Assembly: GCA_032768795.1 (NCBI GenBank)
Contig: CP136490.1
Location: 4,774,001-4,838,000, forward strand
Direction of reading: 5' to 3'
Origin: Tremella fuciformis
Lineage: Eukaryota; Basidiomycota; Tremellomycetes; Tremellales; Tremellaceae
DNA length: 64,000 nucleotides
Made by a program: the position numbers and the translations under genes. Below, piece after piece: positions 12,301 through 24,036 of this stretch. The notes beneath the pieces were generated by a model. The model did not search any database. It was not told the DNA's origin and saw nothing but the letters and a program-made list of their open reading frames with translations. The stretch's first letter is position 1. Every line of letters starts with the position of its first letter.

Positions 12301-12894
12301 ACAGCTCTGCCTCCCGGACTTTTTGCAAGAACCGCAGTGTCGCTCCCCGGATGTACTCGTTCGGATGTTGCTAGACGTCAGCTCATAGGCTCCAACAGCG
12401 AATCAAGCTGACCAAATCGTTTCTCAGCGCGTTGCTGGCAGAGTCAGCCCTGTGCGATGCAATTCATATGGCAACATACCAAACCAGGATCATCTCCTGC
12501 TTCAGCTTGCCATTGTCGTCGAGCTTGGGGCAGATCCTGCAGCGTGAGCCTGGTCAAGGGCCTCCAAGCACAGCACTCACTCCCAATAGAAGTGCAGCAT
12601 CTTCTTGATCTGCTTATTGCGTGAGGGCATGACGTATTGGATGATGGGCATCAGGAGTTGAGGCTGTACCGTGAGCTGCGGTCCTGTGCGAGTGCGCGAG
12701 CTGCGCAGCTCTCGTCATCGGCCGAGGGCACCCACATGAGACTGTCCGTTCAGAGTGCCGACGATGATCCTGCGCATCGTCTCGAGCTTGACCTCGTCGG
12801 ACCCCTTCTGCAGCGCGTTACGCAGGTCCTGCGTGGAAGGGGCGTCGACCAGGTCATCGTGAACGATGGTGTAGCAGATGGAGGAGGGGTTCAT
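9365..12894 (-). CDS. SEC26: Coatomer subunit beta (beta-COP)
   Basis: This is a subunit of the COPI coat that drives retrograde Golgi-to-ER transport. The N-terminus ([13 protein letters not shown], then [22 protein letters not shown]) matches the beta-COP start, so ATG 12894 was chosen; an in-frame ATG at 12975 exists. The HEAT-repeat trunk is recognisable throughout ([56 protein letters not shown]). A charged linker follows, then the appendage domain ([50 protein letters not shown]). The gene is split into roughly a dozen exons. Some internal boundaries were inferred from protein continuity rather than checked base by base. It is head-to-head with ATP synthase subunit e. Confidence 0.93.
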
Positions 12895-13332
12895 CGTGCC
12901 GGCCTGAGCGCTCCTGCGTCCTGCTTGCGGCTGCGGCGAAGAGGTGCGCGCCTTCTGAGCTTCAGGCAGAGGCAAGCGGTCAAGAATACGGTCGAGCGCA
13001 GAGGTGTCCTTGCTGGCAACCAGGACAGGACGTCAGGTCCGGCTGGGCGCGCGTGTGGACTGAACCGTGGAGGAGATGCCACGCGTCGGTGATACGGCGT
13101 TTAAGGGGGTGGTACCCAGCTTTACCGGAGAGCCCCGGCTTTAGTTGCGAGCGCGGACGGAAAGACGAGAATTCGTGGTGTGAGCTATAGCAAAGTGCAA
13201 AACCGATCTTATCCCGCCCGTCATCCTCCTTCTCCATCCCACAGGAGGACAGCCTCGAGAGAGAGTCGGCGAGCATCCCCGACTCCGACCTCTTCACCCG
13301 CTACATCTCGCTTCTCCGACCCTTTTTCAGCC
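12895..13332. promoter_or_regulatory. Bidirectional promoter region between SEC26 and ATP synthase subunit e
   Basis: The 438 bases separate two divergent starts. Both strands contain short upstream ATGs and a pyrimidine-rich stretch next to the subunit e start (cttctccgaccctttttcag). No specific binding site can be named. Confidence 0.5.
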
Positions 13333-13858
13333 ATGGCGTCCCCAACCGTCAACGTGAGCTCCTCCGCCCGTAACGCTAGCCAGAGCAGGCATCAAGCCGG
13401 GCCAGAGCATATTCTCGCGAAGTCGTGGAAGGGCTAGAGGTGCGGATACTGACCCGTAGGTCGTCCGCTACACCGCCCTGCTCGGCGGGATCTTCTACGG
13501 AGTTGTGCACCAGTCAACATTACAAAAACAACATGACGAGGACAAAGTCAAGCACAAGCTTGAGCGACGGGAACACTTGATCAAAGAGGCACGGAAGGCG
13601 TACCAGGACAAGCTATTGGCAGACAAGGCAGGAGGCGCGGCTCGTGAGTGCTTTCGCACCTTGCGTGTCCTTCAAGAGAGACGGATCGCCTCGTTCTCGA
13701 TGGCAAGATGCTCTTGGTGCGCTGAGCACTTGGAGGCCAAAGACCGCCCATGCCGCACGTCGGTGTGGAAACCGAGCTGATATGCAGTCATCACCGACCC
13801 CGAAGATCCGAAATTCGACCTGGAGAAGCTCGTCGAATCGTGGACCAAATCCTCATAG
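13333..13858 (+). CDS. TIM11: F1Fo-ATP synthase subunit e
   Basis: This small inner-membrane subunit is needed for dimerisation of mitochondrial ATP synthase and for cristae shape. Three exons (13333-13353, 13460-13643, 13788-13858) give 91 residues, typical for the family. The single membrane helix near the N-terminus, VVRYTALLGGIFYGVVHQ, contains the GxxxG dimerisation motif (GIFYG). It is followed by a highly charged helix (KVKHKLERREHLIKEARKAYQDK). The first coding exon holds only seven codons. Splice phases 0 and 1 both fit. Confidence 0.9.
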
Positions 13859-14063
13859 GATCAGCATGCAGCATGGATAGATCATCCTGGGTCCTGCCGG
13901 CCTCGTCAGGCTAGCAACGCTGGGCGAGCAACGTGGAGCGGAGCGTCTGATCGTCCGATCAAGGGTATACTCATGTGGCTAACGATATACTACAACTCTA
14001 GCTAAGGCTCTTCGGAATTCAGCCGTCCGAGCGAAATCACTCGACATCATCAAGCAGGCCGGC

Positions 14064-15184
14064 CTACTCGACCGAAGTGGGCTCGGTTTGAGTACCGTTG
14101 TCTCGTTCTTGCTTGATCTCGACTTGGTCTGATATCTCCTCGACCTCCCACTGCTCTCGCTTCTCGTCCCACTCAGCCTTGATGACGGGAGCGTCCGCTC
14201 GGCCGCGCACGGAGAAGAAACGCCTTCTGCCCCGCTCGGAAGAGGGTGGAGGAGACACGATACGGTCTTGAGTCTCCTGAAGCCACGACTTGACACCAGT
14301 CTTCACGTTGGCGTAATTGACCTCTTCGGACGCGGATGCTTGAACGTGCACGAAGAGCCGATTGGCAAGGAAAAGCGTCAAGAGGCAGGAAAGGGCGCAC
14401 AGGGAGAGGAAGCCTGTGAAAAGGAGCACAGGGAGCAGAACCGCCACTAGAGATCAACAGAAGAACCAGGATCTCAACAAGCACGCACCGGCAAGAGAGA
14501 AGACTAGGACGAAGGTGATGCAGATGGAGACGGCTGCGAAACCGAGGATGAAGAGCGTTGCGCCAAGCATGAACGCACTGGTCATCAGCTCAGACCTGCA
14601 TTTCAGAACAAGAAAGCTGACCCGAAGCAGCATAAGGGGATGAAGCTCAATGCGACAAAGATCGCAAGGAAGGTCTGCTAATCAATACGGGGCTTGAGTA
14701 CGGATGTGGATGAGCGACCCACAAACAGGACGGGCTGGTTCTCTGCGAAGTCTCTTGCGGACTCGGCCCAAGGAATGGCGGCAGCTTGTATCCTATGTAC
14801 TCAGTACGATCTCCGAAGCCTCAAATTGCTTTCTGACCTTTCAGATTGTGCTCGCATCTTGCGTACAGTGTCGTCCACGATCCGCTGCACATCTTGCTCC
14901 GGGCTTGGTTTCTCCTCGTTCGTCTGCATCTCGTTTCGTGATGAGGATTGCTGCAGAGCTGCCTTCAGTCTCTGCTTGCCTTGGCTTGTGTCGCCAGAAG
15001 CGTCGCCGCTGATGTCGTTGCGTTCCTCGGATGACGAAGTGCGAGGTGGCGCGACGGGCGAGGAAGCTTCCGAGTGAGGAACGCTTATGATGACGCCCGA
15101 CGAAGAGGACGATGGTGTCGATGAGAGACTGATGATTCCGTGCTCGTGTACGTCTTCACTGTGTTGTTCGGGCGAATATGACAT
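14064..15184 (-). CDS. Multi-pass membrane protein, possibly promethin/LDAF1-like
   Basis: Exon 1 starts at ATG 15184. Its Ser/Pro-rich N-terminus ends in a charged region around VQRIVDDTVRKMRAQSE. Introns restore a frame through IPWAESARDFAENQPVLF into a long hydrophobic block (TFLAIFVALSFIPLMLL, FMLGATLFILGF, AVAVLLPVLLFTGF, LSLCALSCLLTLFLA) of about four closely packed membrane segments. The C-terminal tail is acidic and Arg/Glu-rich. Clustered hydrophobic hairpins with soluble ends resemble promethin/LDAF1 (LDO) proteins, which partner seipin at lipid-droplet sites. That assignment rests on topology alone and is tentative. The gene is tail-to-tail with ATP synthase subunit e and head-to-head with the WD40 gene. 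Confidence 0.65.
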
Positions 15185-15409
15185 GCCCCTCTTGAAGCGA
15201 GGAGCAAAAGATGCGATGCGATGTGAAAGAGGTCATGAGAATGAGCAGGTCGACGTGTCGGCAATATGACGAAACCCGGCGGGTTTCGGATCAGACGCGT
15301 CCGGCTTCCAGGAAGGGGTCGTGGATTTGACTGTCGCTTCACTCGTCTCTGCTTTTATCTTTCCGGGCTCTTCACCTGTCTATCATACTCTGAAGACCCT
15401 CGGCCCGCC

Positions 15410-17043
<1,634 letters not shown>

Positions 17044-17186
17044 AAGTGTCAATATCCTGGGCACTTGGTGACACACAGGCGCACATGGCCTGAGCAATGC
17101 ATAATGATGACAACATGCGGGTATAACAATGCGGGGTATTGTGGGACAAGGGTGTGGATTGTCGTTCTCGCATCTGCCAGGATGGG

Positions 17187-18241
17187 CTAGGGCGGCTGGA
17201 CGAGGACGACCTGCGGTGTCTGCGCCTTGCTCTTGGTGTATACACCTCTTGGCACTGTCAACATTTTCCAGTCAGGCAGGTAGTCCAGCCCTCCTCCTTT
17301 TTCGACCACCTCGTCCCAAACCTTGTCCACCTCGAAGAGATCGATGAACTGTTGATCCACTGCTCGGGACTTGGGAATAGAGAACCGCCTGTACTCGTCA
17401 AAGATCGAGGTGAGAGACCACGACTGCGTCCGTCGAATACAGCCGATGAGGCAGCCGGTGCGGTGCTGCTCGTGTCAGCTCCTGGACGTCACCACAACCG
17501 GGAAGCTGACCTTGCCTTTGTTGCAGTGAATCAAGATCGGGTGATTTCTGCGATCAAGAACCGTGACGAGCGCGGCGCGAATCACTTCCTCGGGAATATT
17601 GTCAAAAGGTTCCTACAGGTTCAGGCCTGGACAAGCAGGTTCCAAGAAGAACATACCTTGTTGCCTGGGATGCCAAATTGTAGGAATTGGATGTCCTGTG
17701 ACTGACACCACTTGAGATTCGCCTCGGGATAGTCCTCGAGCACCAGGGTCCTGAACATCAGCATCGTCTCGCCGGTCACTGCAATCGAGTTCTTTCGAAG
17801 GGAGGTTCGCCGCACTCACAGGACCGTCTTGAGCTGCAGCGTCTCCATAAACTTGAAGTTCCGCTTGAGGGGAAATCCGCTCCTATAGACGCCCTTTGAG
17901 ACACAGGCAAAGTTCTCGGGCGGAACGAGGTCCTCTTCGACTTGCGGCACGCTTGGCGGAGGGAGGTACAGCGGTTTCAGCGTCGCGGGGCCGGTCACGG
18001 CCGGAGTGGTAGGCGAGGGCGGGTGTGACAAGAGGTGCGCTCTGATTTTGGCGAGAAACGGTGGCATATCAGGCTGCCCGTCGTGGTCTTCTGAAACCAG
18101 GACCGGGTGAGGAGGCGAGACCTGAGTAGAGGTAGGGGCGGTATTGCTTGGCCCGCCACCGTCCGAGGAGACATACGAGGTGGCGGATGTCGAGGCAGGC
18201 AGAGATGGCGAATGGGATGAGGCAGGAGATAGGGAGGACAT
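17187..18241 (-). CDS. SIW14: SIW14-like atypical dual-specificity phosphatase (PFA-DSP)
   Basis: Family members are small cysteine phosphatases; yeast Siw14 cleaves inositol pyrophosphates. A disordered Ser/Pro-rich leader of about 100 residues precedes ENFACVSKGVYRSGFPLKRNF. The catalytic HCNKGKHRTG (HCx5R) loop and CLIGCIRRTQSWSL, IFDEYRRFSIPKSRAVDQQFI follow. Exon 1 is 17820-18241 and exon 2 is 17657-17750, with phases 2 and 0. A further intron falls inside the catalytic loop between GK and HRTG. The long leader is unusual for the family. The gene is convergent with the WD40 gene, with 143 bases between the stops. Confidence 0.88.
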
Positions 18242-18567
18242 GCTGTCGCACTGATGAGTCTCGCCGGGGGCGAAACAACTCTGGGCTATCGTGTTATCAT
18301 CTTGCGGGCTCGAGGTGGGGCGGTTGTCGAGCCAAACGTGCTTTCAACGATGCTGTAGCACCGACGGCAAACCGTCTACCACGCCGAGCCAGCCCAAAGT
18401 GGGGGGCACGGCTAAAATAGATGAATGTCGGATCCGAAGGTCAGGCACCCTGATCTCCCAATGTTCGCGAATGAGTGCGCGCGTCATGGACGCGAATGAC
18501 CTACATCTCGTCTTCTCGCATGAGCAGCCGCATGCTGACGCTCCCAAGGGCGGAGTAGCCGTTCGAG
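18242..18567. promoter_or_regulatory. Bidirectional promoter region between SIW14-like and TPP1-like genes
   Basis: The 326 bases lie between two divergent starts. No gene fits here and no specific element was recognised. Confidence 0.4.
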
Positions 18568-21543
18568 ATGGCCGCCGACATTGGCAGCTGGTTAGCAAAT
18601 GCGCTGATTCAACATGACAAGAAGCACGGATCCAACTTCACCATTCCGTGGCAGGGCAACCGCTATTGCCAAATCGTCAAGGTAGGTCATTCTCTCTCAT
18701 TGGCGATTCCCCTGCTGGGATCCAGCTGCATGAGAGTTGACGCCGTAGTTCACGACATACCGCACCCCTCAGGAGCCCCTGGCGCAGGTCAAGGGCGTCA
18801 TATCCGATCAGACTCACCAGGTCTTGGTATCGTTCGATGTAGACGCAACCAACGAGTATGAGACGTAAGTGCGAGTTCCAGCAATCTATGTATACACTGA
18901 GGACCCTCAGCTCGATCCATGGCGTTCCGGCGGAGACATTGACATCGGCACTTCGGGCGACGATACAAGTCAAAGCCTTTCGATTCCGCCCTCTGCCTCC
19001 TACAGCGCCGGCGGCGCCAGCGGGTCCAAGAGATGAAAACTCGCTGGACCTGCCTCGACTTTCACTCGAGATTCTCGAATGGTACGTCGTCAACGGCGAC
19101 AAGCACGATCCAGTCTTCTTTCCGGACGCCATAGAAATCGGAACAGGCAAATCGGACGGCGATGTTCAGAAGATTCTGAGAAAGTGGTGGGCGGGAGAGT
19201 AGGTTCTCTCGGTTGTCGGTAGGTCGGTTGCTGATGTGCAGATCCTTCACCGATCCCTCTCAAGCCAAGACGACGCAGAGTCCTAGTCGGTCACAACGTC
19301 ATCCAAAGATCAGCGCTGCTTCCGCTGCCTTGCAGCCCTATCTCTTTCCAGGCGAGGGCAAAAAGCCAACAAAGGCCATTCCAGACTGGCTTTTTGAGGT
19401 ACCAGACGACACCATACGCGAGATCGATGGGATTACAGTGTGGGGACTTGACATTTCGACTAGAGCCAGCGGCGCATCCGCAGCATATCCATCGCCGGCG
19501 GGATCCAAGAACACCTCGACCTCTCTACCGCCAGGCACTCAGATAACGCCACAAGAGCTATCATTCTCTTCGTTCCATCCTCAGGCGCAGTCTACGCAGC
19601 ACCGTGGATCACAGATCGCCGGAATCTCTTCGCTATCAGCCCCGACCAGGCCCAGTGATGACCCTACTGGACATCATTTGCTTCAACCGGACTCCTCTCT
19701 GCCGCGAGCCACCATCTCTGGGCGCAGCGAGATGTGGGACACCGACGAAGAGGAGATGTCGGACTACGAGCGCGAAAAACGCCGCGCGGCCAAGGGCAAG
19801 GCAAAGGCGGCCGCCGAACCCCATGATGAATCTCCGCCCACGCCTGAGCCAAGCGATGACCAGGAGCAAGCCTCTCCTCCTGCCCCTCGACCTATCGGGT
19901 CTTCGGGAGGCTCTGCGGATCCTTCTCAGTCGCTCTCGGGATCGCATAATTCGGGCCACGACTTCAGCTTGTCTCAATTCGCTGCCTTAGGACCAGCACT
20001 CACGGACGCCGAGAATGATCGTCTACGGCAGGAAATCGCTTCGATGCCAACGCCAAAGAAGTCCAGTCCTCCCAGCGACAATCGGGCCCCTACGCGCAGT
20101 ACTCAAGAGAGCGAGGATGGACCATCCAAGCGCCCAAAAAGTTCGCCTACCAATTCAAGCAAACAGGCGCACGTCCGCGGGACCGGCAAAGATAACCCAT
20201 CCGTGCTCGCCTCTCTGAGAAGCGTCATTGGTCTTGCACAAGGTACCCCTGGCTCGTGTGACGCTGCGAGCAGTCCCGCCACCCCAGGATTGCCGTCCAC
20301 GGAAGACAGGCGATCATTTTTGGGCAAGATAGTTGCTTGGAGTCTTGGCCGATCAAGCCAACCGCCAGAAGAGCCGAGTGCGATCGTCGTGAATCGGTCT
20401 CAAGGTGATGGTCCGCTTCCCAACTTTGTATCGCCAGTGTCGGTCGTTTTTGGTCGTTCGAAAGCCAACAAAGTCGTCAGAAAGTATCAGACAGCAGCAC
20501 AGCGCAACCGAGGCCTACAGCGACCTGCGCTGAATGCCGACGAGCACCCCTCGGCACCCTTCATTTCTGCGTATCAACCCGACCTCGACGACGATCTCAT
20601 GATGGTGGAGGCGGAAGAGGAGAGCGCATTTATCGAGGAGGAACAGTACGAGGACTCGGAAGTTCACGAGGAGGGAATCGAGCTGGGCGAACAGATGGCA
20701 CACGCAGAGGGCATGGACATAAGTGGCGCTCAATCAATGCGAACAGATTCGAACACCGGTATCCTGGATGTCGATGTAGATGACGGAGAGGTTGCGGATG
20801 AAGAGGAAAGCGATACGGGAGACTCCGGAGAAGAGGGGGACGTGGGCGATTATGGGGACGAAGAAGAAGACCAACTGGTCGATGATGATGGAGAAGGCTC
20901 AGAGCATGACGAAGAGGACTATCATGAGAATGCCGAGGATGAAGACGGCGGAGACGTCGATTTTGCGGAACAATCCGAGGATGAGGGTTCCGTCGATATA
21001 TCCGAAGCTGAGGAAGATGGGGACGAAGTCGACTTCGCCGAGCAGCCCGAAGACGAAGGACCGGTCGATACGTACGAAGCCGACGACGCCGCGGTCACCG
21101 GCGTCACTGGCGGTCTCCTTGACCAGCTACCCGACACAGACGATGAAGCGGCTGAAGCTGTAGGTAACACTCAGCTTCAGGTGGGCGCAGACGAGGCCTA
21201 CAGAGACAAGGTCAAGCGAATATTCGGCAGCCCAAAAGCCTCTTCCGCTTGGGAATCCTCTTATAGGCCTGCGCCGTTGACCTCAATGAAACCCAAAATG
21301 GAGCCGAAGTCGAGTCCCCCTAGAGCAGAAGCTGTTCGAGCACCCCGACTACCTGCCCAAAACCCTTCCCGACCTGCACATCATCGTTCACTCCGCGGAC
21401 GATTCAACCTGAATCTCAATCACCCTGACGGGTTGGCGTTGTCGATGGATACCGTCAACTCGATGCTTGCTCGAGCGGAGGTCGCGCATCAACAATCTAT
21501 CGTTTCGACCAAGGGCAAAGGCAAGGAAAGACGGCGTTTCTGA
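18568..21543 (+). CDS. Probable shelterin subunit TPP1/Tpz1 (OB-fold) with long acidic C-terminal tail
   Basis: Exons 18568-18681, 18749-18864, 18911-19198 and 19242-21543 join in phase to give 939 residues. The first ~175 residues follow the TPP1/Tpz1 OB-fold pattern. WLANALIQH precedes NRYCQIVKF, then a VKGVISDQTHQVLVSF strand pair, then LRATIQVKAFRF. LSLEILEWYVVNGD and a terminal helix DVQKILRKWW complete it. This family bridges POT1 and the rest of shelterin at telomeres and recruits telomerase. The rest is Ser/Pro-rich and basic, then extremely Asp/Glu-rich (about residues 615-800), with a short conserved-looking C-terminus (RFNLNLNHPDGLALSMDTVN). The OB-fold call is by pattern, not search. 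An unrelated OB protein is the main alternative. Confidence 0.68.
20952..21069 (+). repeat. Direct repeat in the acidic tail of the TPP1-like gene
   Basis: Two units of about 46 bases (20952-20997 and 21024-21069) encode DVDFAEQSEDEGSVD and EVDFAEQPEDEGPVD. They are separated by a short acidic spacer. Third-position differences suggest an old duplication kept under amino-acid selection, or simple drift in an acidic low-complexity region. Confidence 0.7.
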
Positions 21544-21733
21544 CCGCGCTAAAAACCGGCTACCTCAACATTGTATATCTGTATATCATGCCGAACCATG
21601 AGACCTCACGAGACACGACCAACTACCCCGCATACATACCCTTTCGAGTCACATTATACAGTCTATGCATCATGTCTGATGTGGCATCGCGTCCCTATGA
21701 TTGACAAATGATCGTTCCCGTCCCTACGGTAGC

Positions 21734-23625
21734 CTACTTCTTGAGGCGCTCGGCGTATTTTTCCCATCCTTCCTCTTCGATGGTCTTGCATTTCTCCAGC
21801 ACCTCGTCTTCAAGCTCCTGAGCGTATGTCTCGATCGCCTTCGTCAACGAGGGGATGCCTCCACCGAGGACACGGATGGCCAGCAGGGCCGCGTTGGTAG
21901 AGTTGTTGATGCCGACTGTGGCGCACGGAATGCCGCGCTGCGAAGTAAGAGACACCTCTCAAATGATGAATGGACAACTCACCGGCATCTGGACGATGGA
22001 GTACAGGCTGTCCACGCCGTCCAAGACGCTCGCCTTGACAGGTACGCCGATGACTGGCAATGCAGTCTCGCTGGCCATCATGCCGGGCAGATGGGCTGCT
22101 CCTCCAGCACCAGCAATGATGACCCTCAGTCCTCGACTAACCGCATCCTTGGCGTATGCAGTCATGCGGTCCGGGGTCCGATGGGCCGAAGTGATAGTCA
22201 GCTCGTATGGCACGCCAAATTGATCCAAGATCTTTGTGGCGGGCAGCATGACCGGCAAGTCCGAGTCGGAGCCCATGACGATACCGACCAGAGGGTGCGG
22301 GTGGCTCCTGCCCGCCTTCGGCTCGGGGGCAAAGTCGTCGATGAACTCTTTGTCGAGGTCTGGCTGACTTTGCAAAATTGTCCTGAGGTGGGTGTGGAGG
22401 TCTGCTTCGGACTCAGCGGTGAGGGTGATGTGGCCCATCTTGCGCGCCTTGCGTGATTCGGCCTTGCCGTACAGGTGGACGTTGGCGCCTGAAACGGCGA
22501 GGGCCGCGTCGGCCATGGCGTCGACCTCGGCCATGGACGACGAGATGCCGAGAATGTTGATCATTGCTGCGCAGGGTACGCGAAGGGATGTCGAGCCGAG
22601 GGGGAGTGACAGGATGGCTCGGAGGTGGTTCTCGAATTGGGAAGTAAGGGATGCTTCGATAGTATGGTGGCCCGAGTTGTGAGGCCGAGGCGCGATCTCG
22701 TTGATCATCAATGAGCCTGAATGTCAGCTGCCTGAATATTGCTGGCTCAAATATAGGCTGACCGTCTTCCATCAAGAACATCTCGACGCCGAAGATGCCC
22801 GCGCCGTCCAGTGTTGCGACAGCCCGCTCGGCGAGCTCACGCGCACGCTGGTTGATGCCCCGCATTCTCTCTCCAGGAGCCCGTAGCGGCGCCTTGCACA
22901 CTCGCAGGATGCTGTCGCGGTGGACGGTCTCCACCGCGTCATAGCTTCTGACCTCTCCTTCCTTGTTGCGCACCACCATGACCGCGACCTCCTTGACGAA
23001 AGGTGCCCATCCCTCTGCGTACAACGGGCGGTCCCCAAGGAAGTTCAGACTGGCCTGAATATCTTCCGAAGACCCCGACTTGAGCGGCGAGTTGCCTCGG
23101 CCGTCGTACGCCAGCGTCCGTGCTTTGAGCATGACGGGCACGCCGAGTTCATCGACGATTTCCCGGACATCTTCCTCGCTCGGTTCGGCCGGCAGTGCTC
23201 GGAACGGCGCGACTGCGATCCCCTTCTTGGCCAAATGCTCCTTCTGCAGATACTTGTCCTGAATGAGACGAATGGTGCCGGGTGACGGTTGCACCTCACA
23301 CAGCCCCTCCCGCTCGACCGCCTCCAACACATCCGCATTGACGTGCTCAATCTCGACAGTGAGGACGTCGCAGGCTTTGGCGAGTTCCCGGATGTGCTCT
23401 TCGGATGTGAACGGGCCGTTTGGGTGAGACGCAGAAGGTGGTGGAAGCAGTGTCTGCTTGGCTGGCGTGTAGTCGCCCGAGTCGAGGATCAGGAGGGGGA
23501 TGCCGAGGAGGGCCGCCGGATGGGTGAGCATACGGCCCAACTGGCCGCCACCTTGTGTCAGCTTCTTCCTCAGTGGTCTTCTGGGACCGCTCACCGAGGA
23601 TTCCGACGGTCTTTCTGCGCGACAT
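21734..23625 (-). CDS. ADE2: Phosphoribosylaminoimidazole carboxylase (purine biosynthesis)
   Basis: The enzyme converts AIR to CAIR in de novo purine synthesis. It fuses an N-terminal ATP-grasp (PurK) domain to a C-terminal PurE mutase domain, as in other fungi. The start at 23625 gives [12 protein letters not shown] first intron then restores GGGQLGRML, the nucleotide-binding entry of Pur[50 protein letters not shown] are seen. The PurE part shows [24 protein letters not shown] and [12 protein letters not shown]. Three introns were placed, after GILG, after MEDG and after QMP. It is head-to-head with the SKT5-like gene. Confidence 0.96.
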
Positions 23626-24036
23626 GGCGGTATTTCTCCTCTGAAGAGTAGATGCAGTCGAAAAGAAGAGCATCTCATCTCCATTTTCCTCTGATCGTCA
23701 CGGAAATTTTGATTCCGTCTCTGGTTCTGGCGGCTCGGTGACGCACCGGTCATCAGCCTCTTTCCCTCCCTTCTCATCGCAACACATACAGAACACAAAC
23801 TCATACCCACGGCTGGCTGGCAGCCTCGAGGCCTTGACATCATCCATATTTACTCTACGATCGCATCGACACGACACGACCTTGTCACGACTGCAGAAAA
23901 CGACATTGCATTCCGCACAGCAATCCCTTCCCGGCGATCCCTTTCACAAAGCAATCCGACCACGGCTTTGTCCACTTCCAAATCATTGGTTCTTTTCGAC
24001 ACCTGACGCGTCACACAAGGCGCTCTTACCGTCATC
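23626..24036. promoter_or_regulatory. Bidirectional promoter region between ADE2 and the SKT5-like gene
   Basis: The 411 bases between two divergent starts include a C/T-rich tract and several CACGAC-type short repeats near 23870-23885. No gene was recognised. Confidence 0.45.

Noticed and set aside
22413..23843. 476-codon minus ORF extending beyond both ends of ADE2 exon 2
   Set aside because: The extra sequence at both ends is intron or upstream region. The ADE2 exon structure explains the conserved part.
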